Below, one piece after another: positions 7,521-15,180 of a stretch of DNA of 45,065 bases. The notes beneath the pieces are model-generated. The model ran no database searches. It was not told the origin of the DNA and saw nothing but the letters and a program-made list of their open reading frames with translations. Numbering within the stretch: the first letter of the stretch is position 1; the number at the start of each line of letters is the position of its first letter. Location: the NCBI GenBank assembly GCA_020073105.1, contig JAIQFW010000004.1:1-45065 (forward strand). The letters are read 5' to 3'. The DNA is from Terriglobia bacterium. Its GTDB lineage: Bacteria; Acidobacteriota; Terriglobia; Terriglobales; Acidobacteriaceae. The translations under genes and the position numbers were made by a program.

Positions 7521-8570
7521 CTAGTGCCCGGGAATGATTGCGGTCTTGATATCGCCGTTGCGGTTCAGCATGTGGCGAAGGACCTGTTGCAAACGGGAAA
7601 GCGGTGCTTCGCCGGTAATGTAGTCGGTGGAACGAATCTTCTTCTCGGCGATCAGAGCAAAAGCCTTTCGTACGGTCTCCGGGGTGTGATGGAAAGTCGC
7701 TTTGAGCGTGACTTCTGAGTAGTGGAGCCGGTTGGTGTCCAGCTGCACCTTGGTACCGCTGGCGCATCCCCCAAAAAAGTTGACGGTGCCGCCCTTGCGC
7801 ACCATGTCGATGGCCCACTCCCATGCCTCGGGACGGCCCACGGCCTCGATCACTACATCGCCGCCGCGTTTCTCCGGCGAGAGCATGCGCACCGCGTCAA
7901 CCGGGTCCTTGACCTTGGTGATCTGGACCACCTGGTGGGCGCCCATTTGCTTGGCGGCGCTGACTTGGGAATCACGCTTGACGACCGAAATGACCTTGCA
8001 ACCAACCGCGGTGGCGACCTGGACAAACATCAGACCGATGGGTCCGCCTCCGATGACGGCCACGGTATCGCCGATCTCCACTCCGGTCTCGTGCAGACCG
8101 CGGAGCACGCACGCCAGAGGTTCCACCATCGCCGCCTCTTCAAAGGTCACATCCGAGGGGATGGCTAACATGTTGCTCTCGACGATTCGCCGCGGAATGC
8201 GGATGTATTCGGCATAGGCACCGTTGTTAAAGAGCAAATCCTCGCACAGGTTTTCCTGATGGCGGGAACAATAAAAGCACATCTGACACGGCGCCGAATT
8301 CAGCGCCACCACTCGCATTCCCTTGCGGAAGCTGCGGACTCCGGGGCCCACCTCCTCGATCACGCCGGCCAGTTCGTGCCCAAACAAAGCCGGCGGGACA
8401 ATCATGCGCGCGTGGTAGCCGCGCTGGTAGACCTTGAGATCGGTGCCGCAGGTCAGTGCGACCTGTACCTTTACCAGTACCTCCCCCTCACCCAGGCGTG
8501 GGATAGGCACCTTTTCAATCTTCACGTCCTCTTTGCCATAGAGGACGGCTGCTGTCATCTTTCCGTTCAC
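7521..8570 (-). CDS. Zinc-dependent medium-chain alcohol dehydrogenase, hopanoid-operon member 1
   Basis: A 349-aa medium-chain dehydrogenase/reductase. Catalytic zinc ligands are in 'TCGTD' (about Cys39) and 'FGHE' (about residues 63-66). The structural zinc site CQMCFYCSRHQENLC (Cx2Cx2Cx7C) is complete. The Rossmann motif is 'VIGGGPIGLM'. The enzyme should oxidise an alcohol or reduce an aldehyde/ketone with NAD(P)H. It starts at GTG overlapping the stop of the next dehydrogenase (GTGA), with a GGAGGAAG ribosome site. It sits between hpnG and hpnC in one tightly packed operon, so a role in hopanoid side-chain chemistry is a reasonable inference. Its substrate cannot be read from the sequence; sorbitol or threonine dehydrogenase-like folds are the nearest general class. 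Confidence 0.85.
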   Translation of the reverse strand: MNGKMTAAVLYGKEDVKIEKVPIPRLGEGEVLVKVQVALTCGTDLKVYQRGYHARMIVPPALFGHELAGVIEEVGPGVRSFRKGMRVVALNSAPCQMCFYCSRHQENLCEDLLFNNGAYAEYIRIPRRIVESNMLAIPSDVTFEEAAMVEPLACVLRGLHETGVEIGDTVAVIGGGPIGLMFVQVATAVGCKVISVVKRDSQVSAAKQMGAHQVVQITKVKDPVDAVRMLSPEKRGGDVVIEAVGRPEAWEWAIDMVRKGGTVNFFGGCASGTKVQLDTNRLHYSEVTLKATFHHTPETVRKAFALIAEKKIRSTDYITGEAPLSRLQQVLRHMLNRNGDIKTAIIPGH

Positions 8571-9706
8571 TCTGAACTTCCTCCCCAGCCGCTGCCCGCT
8601 TGAATCACAACTTTCATCGAATCCGCTTGGGGATGGGCCGCCAGGTTCAAGGCCTCTACGCTGCTGGATAATGGAAAGCGGTGGCTGATAAGTTTTTCCA
8701 AGTCCATTTCACGGCCCATCACGAACCGCACCGACTCCTTTTGCAACTCGACGGAAGCGCTATAAGACCCCACTAGTGTCTTCTCATCGACGCAGACGGC
8801 CGCCGGGTCGATACTCGTCTCCCCACGCGCTGTCTGAGCAAACAACAAAACCCGTCCCCCGGGTCGCACCGCGTCCATGGCGGCCCGGACCAGGCCATTG
8901 CTTCCGACGGCGAGAATGGCAGCGTCGGCGCCGCGGCCTTCGGTTTGCTCCCGCACCGCCTTGACCGTATCGGTGCGAGACGCGTCAATCATGTTCGGTA
9001 AGCCGAATGATGCTGATATTGTAAGCCTCCGGGGATACAAATCGGAAGTGATTACCCTAGTTCCTGCCCGTTTGGCCAATGTACTCAATATGATGCCAAT
9101 CGGCCCCTGACCCATCACTAGAACAACCTCACCAGGCGAAAGTTGGAGCCTCTCGATACCTTTCATGCAGGTATTCACCGGTTCGACAAAACACGCCTGC
9201 TCGAACGAAACTCCCTCGGGAATCCGCACCGTGCCTTGTCGCACAATCCAGTCCATCACCCGGACGTATTCCGCGAATCCTCCACCGGCCGGTTCGAATC
9301 CGGCGGTGCATCCGACCTTCTTGTAAGTCTCACATTGAGCAAAAGTCTTGTGTTGGCAATAGAAGCATTCTCCGCAGGGGATGTGGTGGAAGAACACAAC
9401 CCGGTCGCCGGGTGTGAATCCAGGCACGTCGGAGCCCACGGCGGCCACCACACCCGAGGTTTCGTGTCCGAAGATGCGCGGCGCAGAGTGCGAGCCGGTG
9501 GCGATCTTCTTCAAGTCGGTCCCGCAGATGCCGCAGGTATGCACCCGCACGAGCAGGTCACCGGGTCCAATCTGCGGTACTGGCACGCTCTCCAGGCGCA
9601 CGTCATTTACACCCCGATACACCGCTGCCTGCATGGTGGCGGGGATCCGTTTCCGCTGCTCTTCGATTGCGATTGGTCCAGCGATTGCCATCCCGATGTC
9701 AGTCAC
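8567..9706 (-). CDS. Zinc-dependent medium-chain alcohol dehydrogenase, hopanoid-operon member 2
   Basis: A 379-aa medium-chain dehydrogenase. It has 'CGICGTD' and 'FGHETSG' for the catalytic zinc, CGECFYCQHKTFAQC (Cx2Cx2Cx7C) for the structural zinc, and 'VMGQGPIGII' for the nucleotide. It is related to but clearly divergent from member 1, so the two may act on different steps or form a hetero-oligomer. The GTG start overlaps the hpnG stop (GTGA), giving direct coupling to the enzyme that makes the ribosylhopane aldehyde-type intermediate. About 24 residues precede the family core (which begins 'MQAAVYRGVNDVRLE'), so an internal ATG could also serve as start. Exact substrate unknown. Confidence 0.85.
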   Translation of the reverse strand: MTDIGMAIAGPIAIEEQRKRIPATMQAAVYRGVNDVRLESVPVPQIGPGDLLVRVHTCGICGTDLKKIATGSHSAPRIFGHETSGVVAAVGSDVPGFTPGDRVVFFHHIPCGECFYCQHKTFAQCETYKKVGCTAGFEPAGGGFAEYVRVMDWIVRQGTVRIPEGVSFEQACFVEPVNTCMKGIERLQLSPGEVVLVMGQGPIGIILSTLAKRAGTRVITSDLYPRRLTISASFGLPNMIDASRTDTVKAVREQTEGRGADAAILAVGSNGLVRAAMDAVRPGGRVLLFAQTARGETSIDPAAVCVDEKTLVGSYSASVELQKESVRFVMGREMDLEKLISHRFPLSSSVEALNLAAHPQADSMKVVIQAGSGWGGSSE

Positions 9707-10419
9707 TGTGTCAGAAGCTGCTTTTCCGAATCCGCGTGTTGCAGCACCTTCGGCTCAGCCAGCGCCTCACAAAGCTTGGCCGCCGCCATAGCACTGTCTT
9801 GCGCCAGCCGAAACAACCTACCCCAAAGCCAGGGTCGCAGCACAACATGAGCAAGAAGCCGTAGTGGGTAGAAGCGCCCGTCGCTTCCAACAAAGCGCAT
9901 GATGGGCAGCATGCGAGAATCACTGGCGTCGGAGATGACCTTGCAGGCCAGGAACTTCACTCCGTGCGCCTCCGCACAACGCGCCACAGCCGCAGCTTCC
10001 ATGTCCACTGCTTGAGCGCCAAAAGCCTTGCCCAGCTTAGCTTTCTGCTTGATATCGGCAACATTCTGAAAACTGACCAGCACGCCATGGCCGAAGGCAT
10101 GTTCCGTGCGGCTGCCGTCGTCGGCATCAATCACATGCTGCGGAATCAAGGTGTCGCCCGCTCGCAAACTTGCATCGAGCCCGCCGGCAAAGCCTGCGGA
10201 AATGATAAGCGCGGGGTGATACAAGGTGAGAATCGCCTCAGCAGCGCGCCGGGCCGCTTCGGCGCCGATACCTCCGCATACCAGCGCCACCCCGTCTTTC
10301 TCAAAGAACTTGAACCAGCGTTCGTCGTGTTGCCGGCGGTGAACCGGCCAGTCCTTGACCAACGGCCAGACCTCCCGCTCGAGCGCGGCCACAACCCCGA
10401 CTTTGCACGAATCTGGCAA
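9703..10419 (-). CDS. hpnG: Hopanoid-associated nucleoside phosphorylase HpnG
   Basis: A 238-aa protein of the purine nucleoside phosphorylase/MTAN superfamily. Visible features are 'VGVVAALEREVWPL' at the N-terminus, the Gly-rich ribose/phosphate loop 'CGGIGAEAARRA', 'ISAGFAGGLDASLRAGD', and the active-site segment 'AVDMEAAAVARCAEAHG', where the Met-Glu pair binds ribose. HpnG removes adenine from adenosylhopane. It starts with TTG, preceded by CAGGAA at a workable distance; no ATG lies nearby upstream of the conserved N-terminus. It lies 49 nt downstream of hpnA and is coupled to dehydrogenase 2. Confidence 0.92.
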   Translation of the reverse strand: MPDSCKVGVVAALEREVWPLVKDWPVHRRQHDERWFKFFEKDGVALVCGGIGAEAARRAAEAILTLYHPALIISAGFAGGLDASLRAGDTLIPQHVIDADDGSRTEHAFGHGVLVSFQNVADIKQKAKLGKAFGAQAVDMEAAAVARCAEAHGVKFLACKVISDASDSRMLPIMRFVGSDGRFYPLRLLAHVVLRPWLWGRLFRLAQDSAMAAAKLCEALAEPKVLQHADSEKQLLTQ

Positions 10420-10468
10420 GTTTCAATTTCCTGCGGCGACCTGCCGCGACGGCCTAGGCCGCTCGTTC

Positions 10469-11455
10469 CTACGCATACCCGTTGGCCTGGAACCATTCCA
10501 CCGCGCGGCGCAAGGCGCGGTCAACCGGCACCTGTTTCCATCCCAGCTCACGCTCGGCCTTGGCCGATGACACGAACATCTTCTTACGCCCCATGCGAAC
10601 CGCGTCAATCGTGGCTCGCGGTTCTCGACCCAGAATACGCCCCGTGACCATTTCATCGACAACACCGGTGGCTAACGCCATTACGTAAGGAACCCTGATT
10701 CTTGGCGAAGGCAGGCCCGTAATCGTGGCGAGCTTGTCGAGGATCTGCTTAAGCGTCAGGTTCTCTCCGCCCAGAATATAGCGCTCACCGCTTCTTCCCT
10801 TCTCCAGTGCCGCCAGGTGACCACGGGCGCACTCCGCGACGTCCACCAGGTTCAGCCCTGTGTCCACGTAAGCGGGAAATTTCTTCTTCAGAAAATCCAC
10901 GACAATTCGCCCGGTTGGGGTCGGCTTGATATCCCTCTCTCCCACCGGAGTTGATGGATTCACCACGACCACATCCATCCCGCCCCGGCCCGCTTCGATG
11001 GCTACTTGCTCAGCCATGAACTTCGATCGCTTATAGGGGCCGATCATGTTCTCCAGGGACACCGGCGAACTTTCGTCTGCCAGGTGGCCATTCGACGAAA
11101 ACCCCATCGTCGCCACACTCGAGGTGTAAACCACCCGGCGCACCGCATTCTTGCGAGCCGCGTCCAGAATAGCCTGCGTTCCGTAAACATTGGCGCGGTA
11201 CATTTCCTCGGGATCAAGCACCCACAGGCGATAGTCAGCGGCAACGTGGAAGACTACCTCACAACCTGCCATCGCCTTCTCAATCGAAACCGGGTCGCGC
11301 AGATCACCGACGGCATGTTCCGCCTTCAGTGACGCAATGTTGCGGAGGTCACTGCTGGCACGAACCAGCAACCGGAGGTCGGCGCCTTGCTCGGCCAGAA
11401 CCCGAGCCACGTGGCTTCCCACGAATCCGGTCGCGCCTGTGACGAAAGCAAGCAT
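10469..11455 (-). CDS. hpnA: Hopanoid-associated sugar epimerase HpnA
   Basis: A 328-aa extended short-chain dehydrogenase. The N-terminal NAD(P) motif is TGATGFVGSHVAR (about 6-18). The catalytic triad region is seen as 'YTSSVATMG' (Ser) and 'GPYKRSK' (Tyr-x3-Lys). 'NPSTPVGERDIKPTPTGRI' is the HpnA family signature. HpnA proteins occur in most hopanoid loci, but their reaction is not firmly assigned; it is annotated as a dihydroflavonol reductase-like or epimerase enzyme. The ATG has no ribosome site: the bases just upstream belong to an inverted repeat (11458-11532) that separates this gene from the upstream unknown gene. Confidence 0.92.
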   Translation of the reverse strand: MLAFVTGATGFVGSHVARVLAEQGADLRLLVRASSDLRNIASLKAEHAVGDLRDPVSIEKAMAGCEVVFHVAADYRLWVLDPEEMYRANVYGTQAILDAARKNAVRRVVYTSSVATMGFSSNGHLADESSPVSLENMIGPYKRSKFMAEQVAIEAGRGGMDVVVVNPSTPVGERDIKPTPTGRIVVDFLKKKFPAYVDTGLNLVDVAECARGHLAALEKGRSGERYILGGENLTLKQILDKLATITGLPSPRIRVPYVMALATGVVDEMVTGRILGREPRATIDAVRMGRKKMFVSSAKAERELGWKQVPVDRALRRAVEWFQANGYA

Positions 11456-11457
11456 TT

Positions 11458-11532
11458 GGGCTTTCGGCTGTCAGCTTTCAGCCATCAGGTTTAAGCCTCT
11501 TGCTGAAAGCCGACGGCTGAGAGCTGAAAGCC
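11458..11532. repeat. Intergenic inverted repeat of the GCTTTCAGC type
   Basis: The gap between hpnA and its upstream neighbour is made almost entirely of dyad-repeated units. The left arm (11458-11483) reads GGGCTTTCGGCTGTCAGC then TTTCAGCC. The right arm (11502-11532) carries GCTGAAAGCC, GGCTGAGAGC and TGAAAGCC. The arms would pair as an imperfect hairpin around a loop of about 18 nt. The element begins 2 nt before the hpnA ATG and ends 1 nt before the stop codon of the neighbour. It resembles dispersed intergenic repeats I associate with acidobacterial genomes; copy number cannot be judged from this window. Confidence 0.75.
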
Positions 11533-11533
11533 G

Positions 11534-11968
11534 CTATTCCAGTTTCTCCGGCTGCAGCGAGATGTCGCTTTCTCCTGCGGTCTTCTTCTCCCAGTAATGC
11601 TGGACCCACGCCTCCCAGCTCTTGCCTGCGGCCATGTCTCGCCCGGTGAACGCCAGGGCTGCGATTTCGCCGTAAGCGATAGCCAGCTTCGGGCCGCCAT
11701 CTTTGGGCAAGAGGCGCACCAGGCTGTCCGCCAGCCCGCGGCCGCGGCGCCGATCGAAGACGTAGCCTTCGATCTTGGTGCCGTCCTTGCGAGTGATCTG
11801 GACATCTCCGCGATAATCGAAAGCCCGCTCGAGGGCAGTACGGAGTTCTTCGGGCGTGGCCAAGTCTGGCACCCAGCCCTCCAGCTTTTCGCGGGCTGCG
11901 CCAGGCGCGACTTCCAATGTGTCGGGGTCACTCTCGGTAGGCGTATGACCTGCTTCTCTTCCACTCAA
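11534..11968 (-). CDS. Unknown 144-aa protein coupled to hpnH
   Basis: A soluble, charged 144-aa protein without signal peptide or membrane helix. The middle (about 50-105) looks like a small beta barrel: 'YRGDVQITRKDGTKIEGYVF' followed by 'KLAIAYGEIAALAFTGRDMA'. The C-terminus is acidic and polar. I do not recognise the family. The beta-strand pattern faintly resembles that of the protein at 42484-42963. Its TTG start overlaps the hpnH stop (TTGA), so it is translated from the same message, between hpnH and hpnA. That placement suggests a role near the adenosylhopane step, for example as an accessory or regulatory protein, but nothing in the sequence shows a catalytic site. Confidence 0.75.
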   Translation of the reverse strand: MSGREAGHTPTESDPDTLEVAPGAAREKLEGWVPDLATPEELRTALERAFDYRGDVQITRKDGTKIEGYVFDRRRGRGLADSLVRLLPKDGGPKLAIAYGEIAALAFTGRDMAAGKSWEAWVQHYWEKKTAGESDISLQPEKLE

Positions 11969-13086
11969 ACTGCCGTCTCCTCGGGTGCGTGGCTCTCAAT
12001 CTGTACCAGCGGATTGGACGAATGAACCGGACGGGCCGGCTCCTCTAACAATCGCAGTGCGGCAGGATCCTCGTATCTATTGGATACCATCGCTCGAACT
12101 GTTTGCCACAAGCCACTGACCGAACTAAAAGTGTGATTCACCGCTGAGGCCTCGTAGCCGCTGTGTACCATGCAGTTCGCGCACTTCGGGTTACCGGATT
12201 CGGTGCCGTAGCGAGCCCACTCGGTAGTCTCCAATAGCTCCGTAAACGTGTCCGCATAGCCGTCCTGCAGCAGGTAACAGGGCTTCTGCCAGCCGAACAC
12301 ATTGAATGTCGGCATGCCCCACGGGGTGCAGGGGTAGTCGTGCTTGCCCATGAGGAATTCCAAAAATAGCGGCGACATATTGAACCGCCAACCTGGTTTG
12401 CGGTTTGAGAGAATTCCGCGAAACAGCCGCCGGGTGCGGGCACGGCCCAGGAAATGGCTCTGGTCGGGTGCTTTCTCATAAGAGTAGCCCGGAGAGAGCA
12501 TCATTCCTTCGACGCCCAGGTCCATCATCTCGTCAAAGAAGGCGCGCACGCTCTTGGGATCGGCGCCGTCAAAGAGTGTGGTATTGGTAGTGACCCGGAA
12601 CCCGCGTGCCAGTGCCTCTTTGATGCCTTCCAGCGCCTTGTCGTATCCGCCATCCAGGCATACAGAAAAATCGTGGTGTTCACGCTGCCCGTCCATGTGG
12701 ACGGAGAAGGTCAGGTACTTGCTGGGCTTGAACAGATCGATCTTCTGCTTGAGAAGCAGCGCGTTCGTACACAAATAGATGTACTTCCTGCGCGCGACCA
12801 GACCTTCAACGATTTCCCCAACTTGGGGGTGCAAAAGAGGCTCACCGCCGGGAATCGCAACGGTGGGCGCGCCACATTCATCCACTGCCCGGAAGCACTC
12901 CTCGGGCGTGAGCTGCATTTTCAGAACGTGGGCGGGATATTGGATCTTTCCACAACCGGCGCAGGCCAGATTGCAGCGGAAAAGCGGCTCCAACATCAGG
13001 ACAAGGGGATATTGCTTGCGCCCCTTGAGCTTCTGCCCGAGGACATAGGTTGCCACCGTCCACATCTGCGAAATCGGTACCGCCAT
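11965..13086 (-). CDS. hpnH: Adenosylhopane synthase, radical SAM protein HpnH
   Basis: A 373-aa radical SAM enzyme. The cluster motif is CNLACAGC (Cys38, Cys42, Cys45). 'PGGEPLLHP' is the SAM-binding GGE motif. A C-terminal cysteine set 'NPKCANCMVHSGYEASAV' is typical of HpnH. HpnH joins the 5'-deoxyadenosyl radical to diploptene, giving adenosylhopane, the first step of side-chain building. Start ATG 'MAVPISQMWTV' agrees with the family; a GGAG lies rather far upstream. It is separated from shc by 117 nt that contain a dyad repeat, and overlaps the following unknown gene by TTGA. Confidence 0.95.
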   Translation of the reverse strand: MAVPISQMWTVATYVLGQKLKGRKQYPLVLMLEPLFRCNLACAGCGKIQYPAHVLKMQLTPEECFRAVDECGAPTVAIPGGEPLLHPQVGEIVEGLVARRKYIYLCTNALLLKQKIDLFKPSKYLTFSVHMDGQREHHDFSVCLDGGYDKALEGIKEALARGFRVTTNTTLFDGADPKSVRAFFDEMMDLGVEGMMLSPGYSYEKAPDQSHFLGRARTRRLFRGILSNRKPGWRFNMSPLFLEFLMGKHDYPCTPWGMPTFNVFGWQKPCYLLQDGYADTFTELLETTEWARYGTESGNPKCANCMVHSGYEASAVNHTFSSVSGLWQTVRAMVSNRYEDPAALRLLEEPARPVHSSNPLVQIESHAPEETAV

Positions 13087-13123
13087 AGGTTCGATAAGCT
13101 CCAGACTTCTGGTGCGATCCAGC

Positions 13124-13211
13124 CTTTAGCACTTAGCAGTTAGCCCTGAGACCGCTCCGCAACTCAACTGAAATCCCTACGACCCAATGCTAAGTGCTAA
13201 ATGCTAATTGC
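13124..13211. repeat. Intergenic dyad repeat of TTAGCA-type units between hpnH and shc
   Basis: The left cluster (13124-13144) contains TTTAGCACTTAGCAGTTAGC. The right cluster (13189-13211) contains the reverse-complement units GCTAAGTGCTAAATGCTAAT. The 13-mer TTTAGCACTTAGC at 13125-13137 has a perfect inverted copy at 13189-13201. Units of 7-8 nt are repeated within each arm. The right arm runs into the end of shc: the TAG stop (13204-13206) and the last codons are made of repeat units. The loop between arms is about 44 nt. Confidence 0.75.
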
Positions 13212-15171
13212 TGTTTCTCCCCGCCATCACCTTCTTGTAGGTGGTCAACGCAATCAGCGGGAAGTACTGCCGATACATGTGATACATGAGGTAAAACACG
13301 CGTGGGAAACCGGTCCCGGTGCAATAAAACTCGTCCCAGGAACCGTCTCTTTTCTGGGTACGGAGCAGATAAGCGATTCCGCGCGCCACACAGTCGCTGC
13401 GAGTATCCTGCGCGGCCAGCAAACCCAGTACGGCCCAAGCCGTTTGCGACGGCGTGCTCGGTCCGACGCCTCTGGCGGTTGGATCGTCGTAAGAACCGCA
13501 ACTTTCCCCCCAGCCACCGTCCGGATTCTGCACCATGCGCAACCACTCCGCGGCTTGCTGAACGTAAGTCTCGTGGTGGTCCACGCCAATCGCTTCCAGG
13601 CCACGCAGAACCAGCGTGGTTCCGTAGATATGGTTGACACCCCAGCGGCCAAACCAAGAACCGTCCGCTTCCTGCTCATCCCGGATGAACTTGATAGCCT
13701 TCTTTACCGCCGCATGGTTCTTGTCGTACCCGTAGGCTGCGAGCATCTCCAGCATCCGCCCGGTGATGTCCACCGTTGCCGGATCGAGCATGGCGTTGTG
13801 GTCGGCAAACGGAACGTACTGGAAGACCATGCGGTCGTTGTCCTTGTCAAACGACGCCCAACCCCCGTTCCTGCACTGCATGGAGAGCATCCAGTCGATC
13901 GCCCTCTGCACCGACTCGCGCTGGTAACGTCCGTTGGGATGCTCCACCTGAGCTAAGGCCAGGCAGACCATGGCGCTGTCATCCACATCCGGGTAGAACT
14001 CGTTGTTGAACTCGAAGTACCAACCTCCGGGCTGTCCCTTCTTGTTCTTCACCTGCCAATCACCCGGGGTGCGGACCTGCTTCTGCAAAATCCAGTCTGC
14101 ACACTTGACCATTCGAGGATCGTTGCCCGGTACGCCACTTTCGCCCAAGGCAAACAGCGCGTATGCCGTATCCCAGACCGGGGACTTGCAGGGCTGCATA
14201 CGGAAGGTGTCGCCCTCTTCAATTCCTAGTTTCTCGAACTCATCCATGGCCCGGATGACCTGCGGGTCGTCGACCGAGTACCCCAGGCAGCGCATGGCGA
14301 CCGCGGAGTTCACAATCGACGGGTAAATCGCCCCCAAACCATCGCTCATCTCGAAACGCTCGAGCATCCACTTCTCGGCTTTCTTCAACGCGATGGAGCG
14401 CAGCGGACGAATGTGCACGGCTTCGAACCAGTGCACCAGGCGGTCCAGGCACAAGAAGAAATTGCGCCACGAGATCAGCTTCTTGGACCAATGCAGGTGC
14501 CTGCGGGACTTGTCGCGCCCGCCGACAAAAAGCTCCTCACTACCCATTTCGTCGGGGATCTTCTTAAAGGGTTTCTTCGCGTAGCAGATCGACAGTGGCA
14601 CCAGGATGGCCCGCGACCACGAGGAAATCTCGTAGATATTGAACCAGAACCAGCTGGGAAACAGCACGATTTCCGGTGGGATGGCCGGGACGGCGTCGTA
14701 GTCGTATTGCCCCAGGAAGCACAAGTAGATCTTGGTGAAGGTGTTGACCTCAGTAACGCCGCCCATTCCCAGGATCGTCTCGCGTGCCCGTATTAAGACC
14801 GGATGGTCCGCCTTATAACCTGCCAACTTCAGACCGAAGTACGCCTTGACCGAAACGCTGACGTTGGACGGTCCACCGATGTAGGCCCCCCAACCGCCGT
14901 CGTCATTCTGGTGGCGAAGGATGTAGTTTGCGCACTTCTGGAAGCGCGCGTGATCCACCGTACCCAGCAGCGTGTGCAGCAGGACGTAGTCGGATTCCAA
15001 GGTGGTGTCGGCTTCCAGCTCGCCACACCAGTAGCCCTCTTCGTGTTGCTGGGAGAAAAGATTCTTACGAGCACCATCGATGGCGGCCGCCACCCGGCTG
15101 GCCAGATCATCGATCTTGCCGAAGCGCATCTGCGGGGCAGAAGCAGGAATTGGGGAAGAGGCGTCGTCCAT
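13204..15171 (-). CDS. shc: Squalene-hopene cyclase
   Basis: A 655-aa class II triterpene cyclase. The catalytic acid motif DVDD (Asp395-Val-Asp397-Asp398) is present in 'YPDVDDSAMV'. Several QW motifs (Q-x3-G-x-W) are visible, e.g. 'QHEEGYWCGELE', 'RHQNDDGGWGAY', 'QCRNGGWASFD', 'EQEADGSWFGRWG', 'QNPDGGWGESC' and 'QKRDGSWDE'. It cyclises squalene to hopene/hopanol at the inner membrane, anchored by a hydrophobic patch. Length is normal. The ATG is 9 nt after the ispH stop, so both lie on one message. The last residues (Asn-Ser-Asn) and the stop codon fall inside a dispersed dyad repeat, so the C-terminal end may have been redefined by repeat insertion. Confidence 0.96.
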   Translation of the reverse strand: MDDASSPIPASAPQMRFGKIDDLASRVAAAIDGARKNLFSQQHEEGYWCGELEADTTLESDYVLLHTLLGTVDHARFQKCANYILRHQNDDGGWGAYIGGPSNVSVSVKAYFGLKLAGYKADHPVLIRARETILGMGGVTEVNTFTKIYLCFLGQYDYDAVPAIPPEIVLFPSWFWFNIYEISSWSRAILVPLSICYAKKPFKKIPDEMGSEELFVGGRDKSRRHLHWSKKLISWRNFFLCLDRLVHWFEAVHIRPLRSIALKKAEKWMLERFEMSDGLGAIYPSIVNSAVAMRCLGYSVDDPQVIRAMDEFEKLGIEEGDTFRMQPCKSPVWDTAYALFALGESGVPGNDPRMVKCADWILQKQVRTPGDWQVKNKKGQPGGWYFEFNNEFYPDVDDSAMVCLALAQVEHPNGRYQRESVQRAIDWMLSMQCRNGGWASFDKDNDRMVFQYVPFADHNAMLDPATVDITGRMLEMLAAYGYDKNHAAVKKAIKFIRDEQEADGSWFGRWGVNHIYGTTLVLRGLEAIGVDHHETYVQQAAEWLRMVQNPDGGWGESCGSYDDPTARGVGPSTPSQTAWAVLGLLAAQDTRSDCVARGIAYLLRTQKRDGSWDEFYCTGTGFPRVFYLMYHMYRQYFPLIALTTYKKVMAGRNSN

Positions 15172-15180
15172 GAAGTCTGC

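Noticed and set aside
9291-9301. GGTTCGAATCC, identical to a tRNA T-loop consensus
   Set aside because: It lies inside dehydrogenase 2 and no acceptor, D-arm or anticodon stem can be formed around it; chance match.
13124-13211. CRISPR array
   Set aside because: The repeated words are short, in both orientations and without regular spacers; no cas genes are present.
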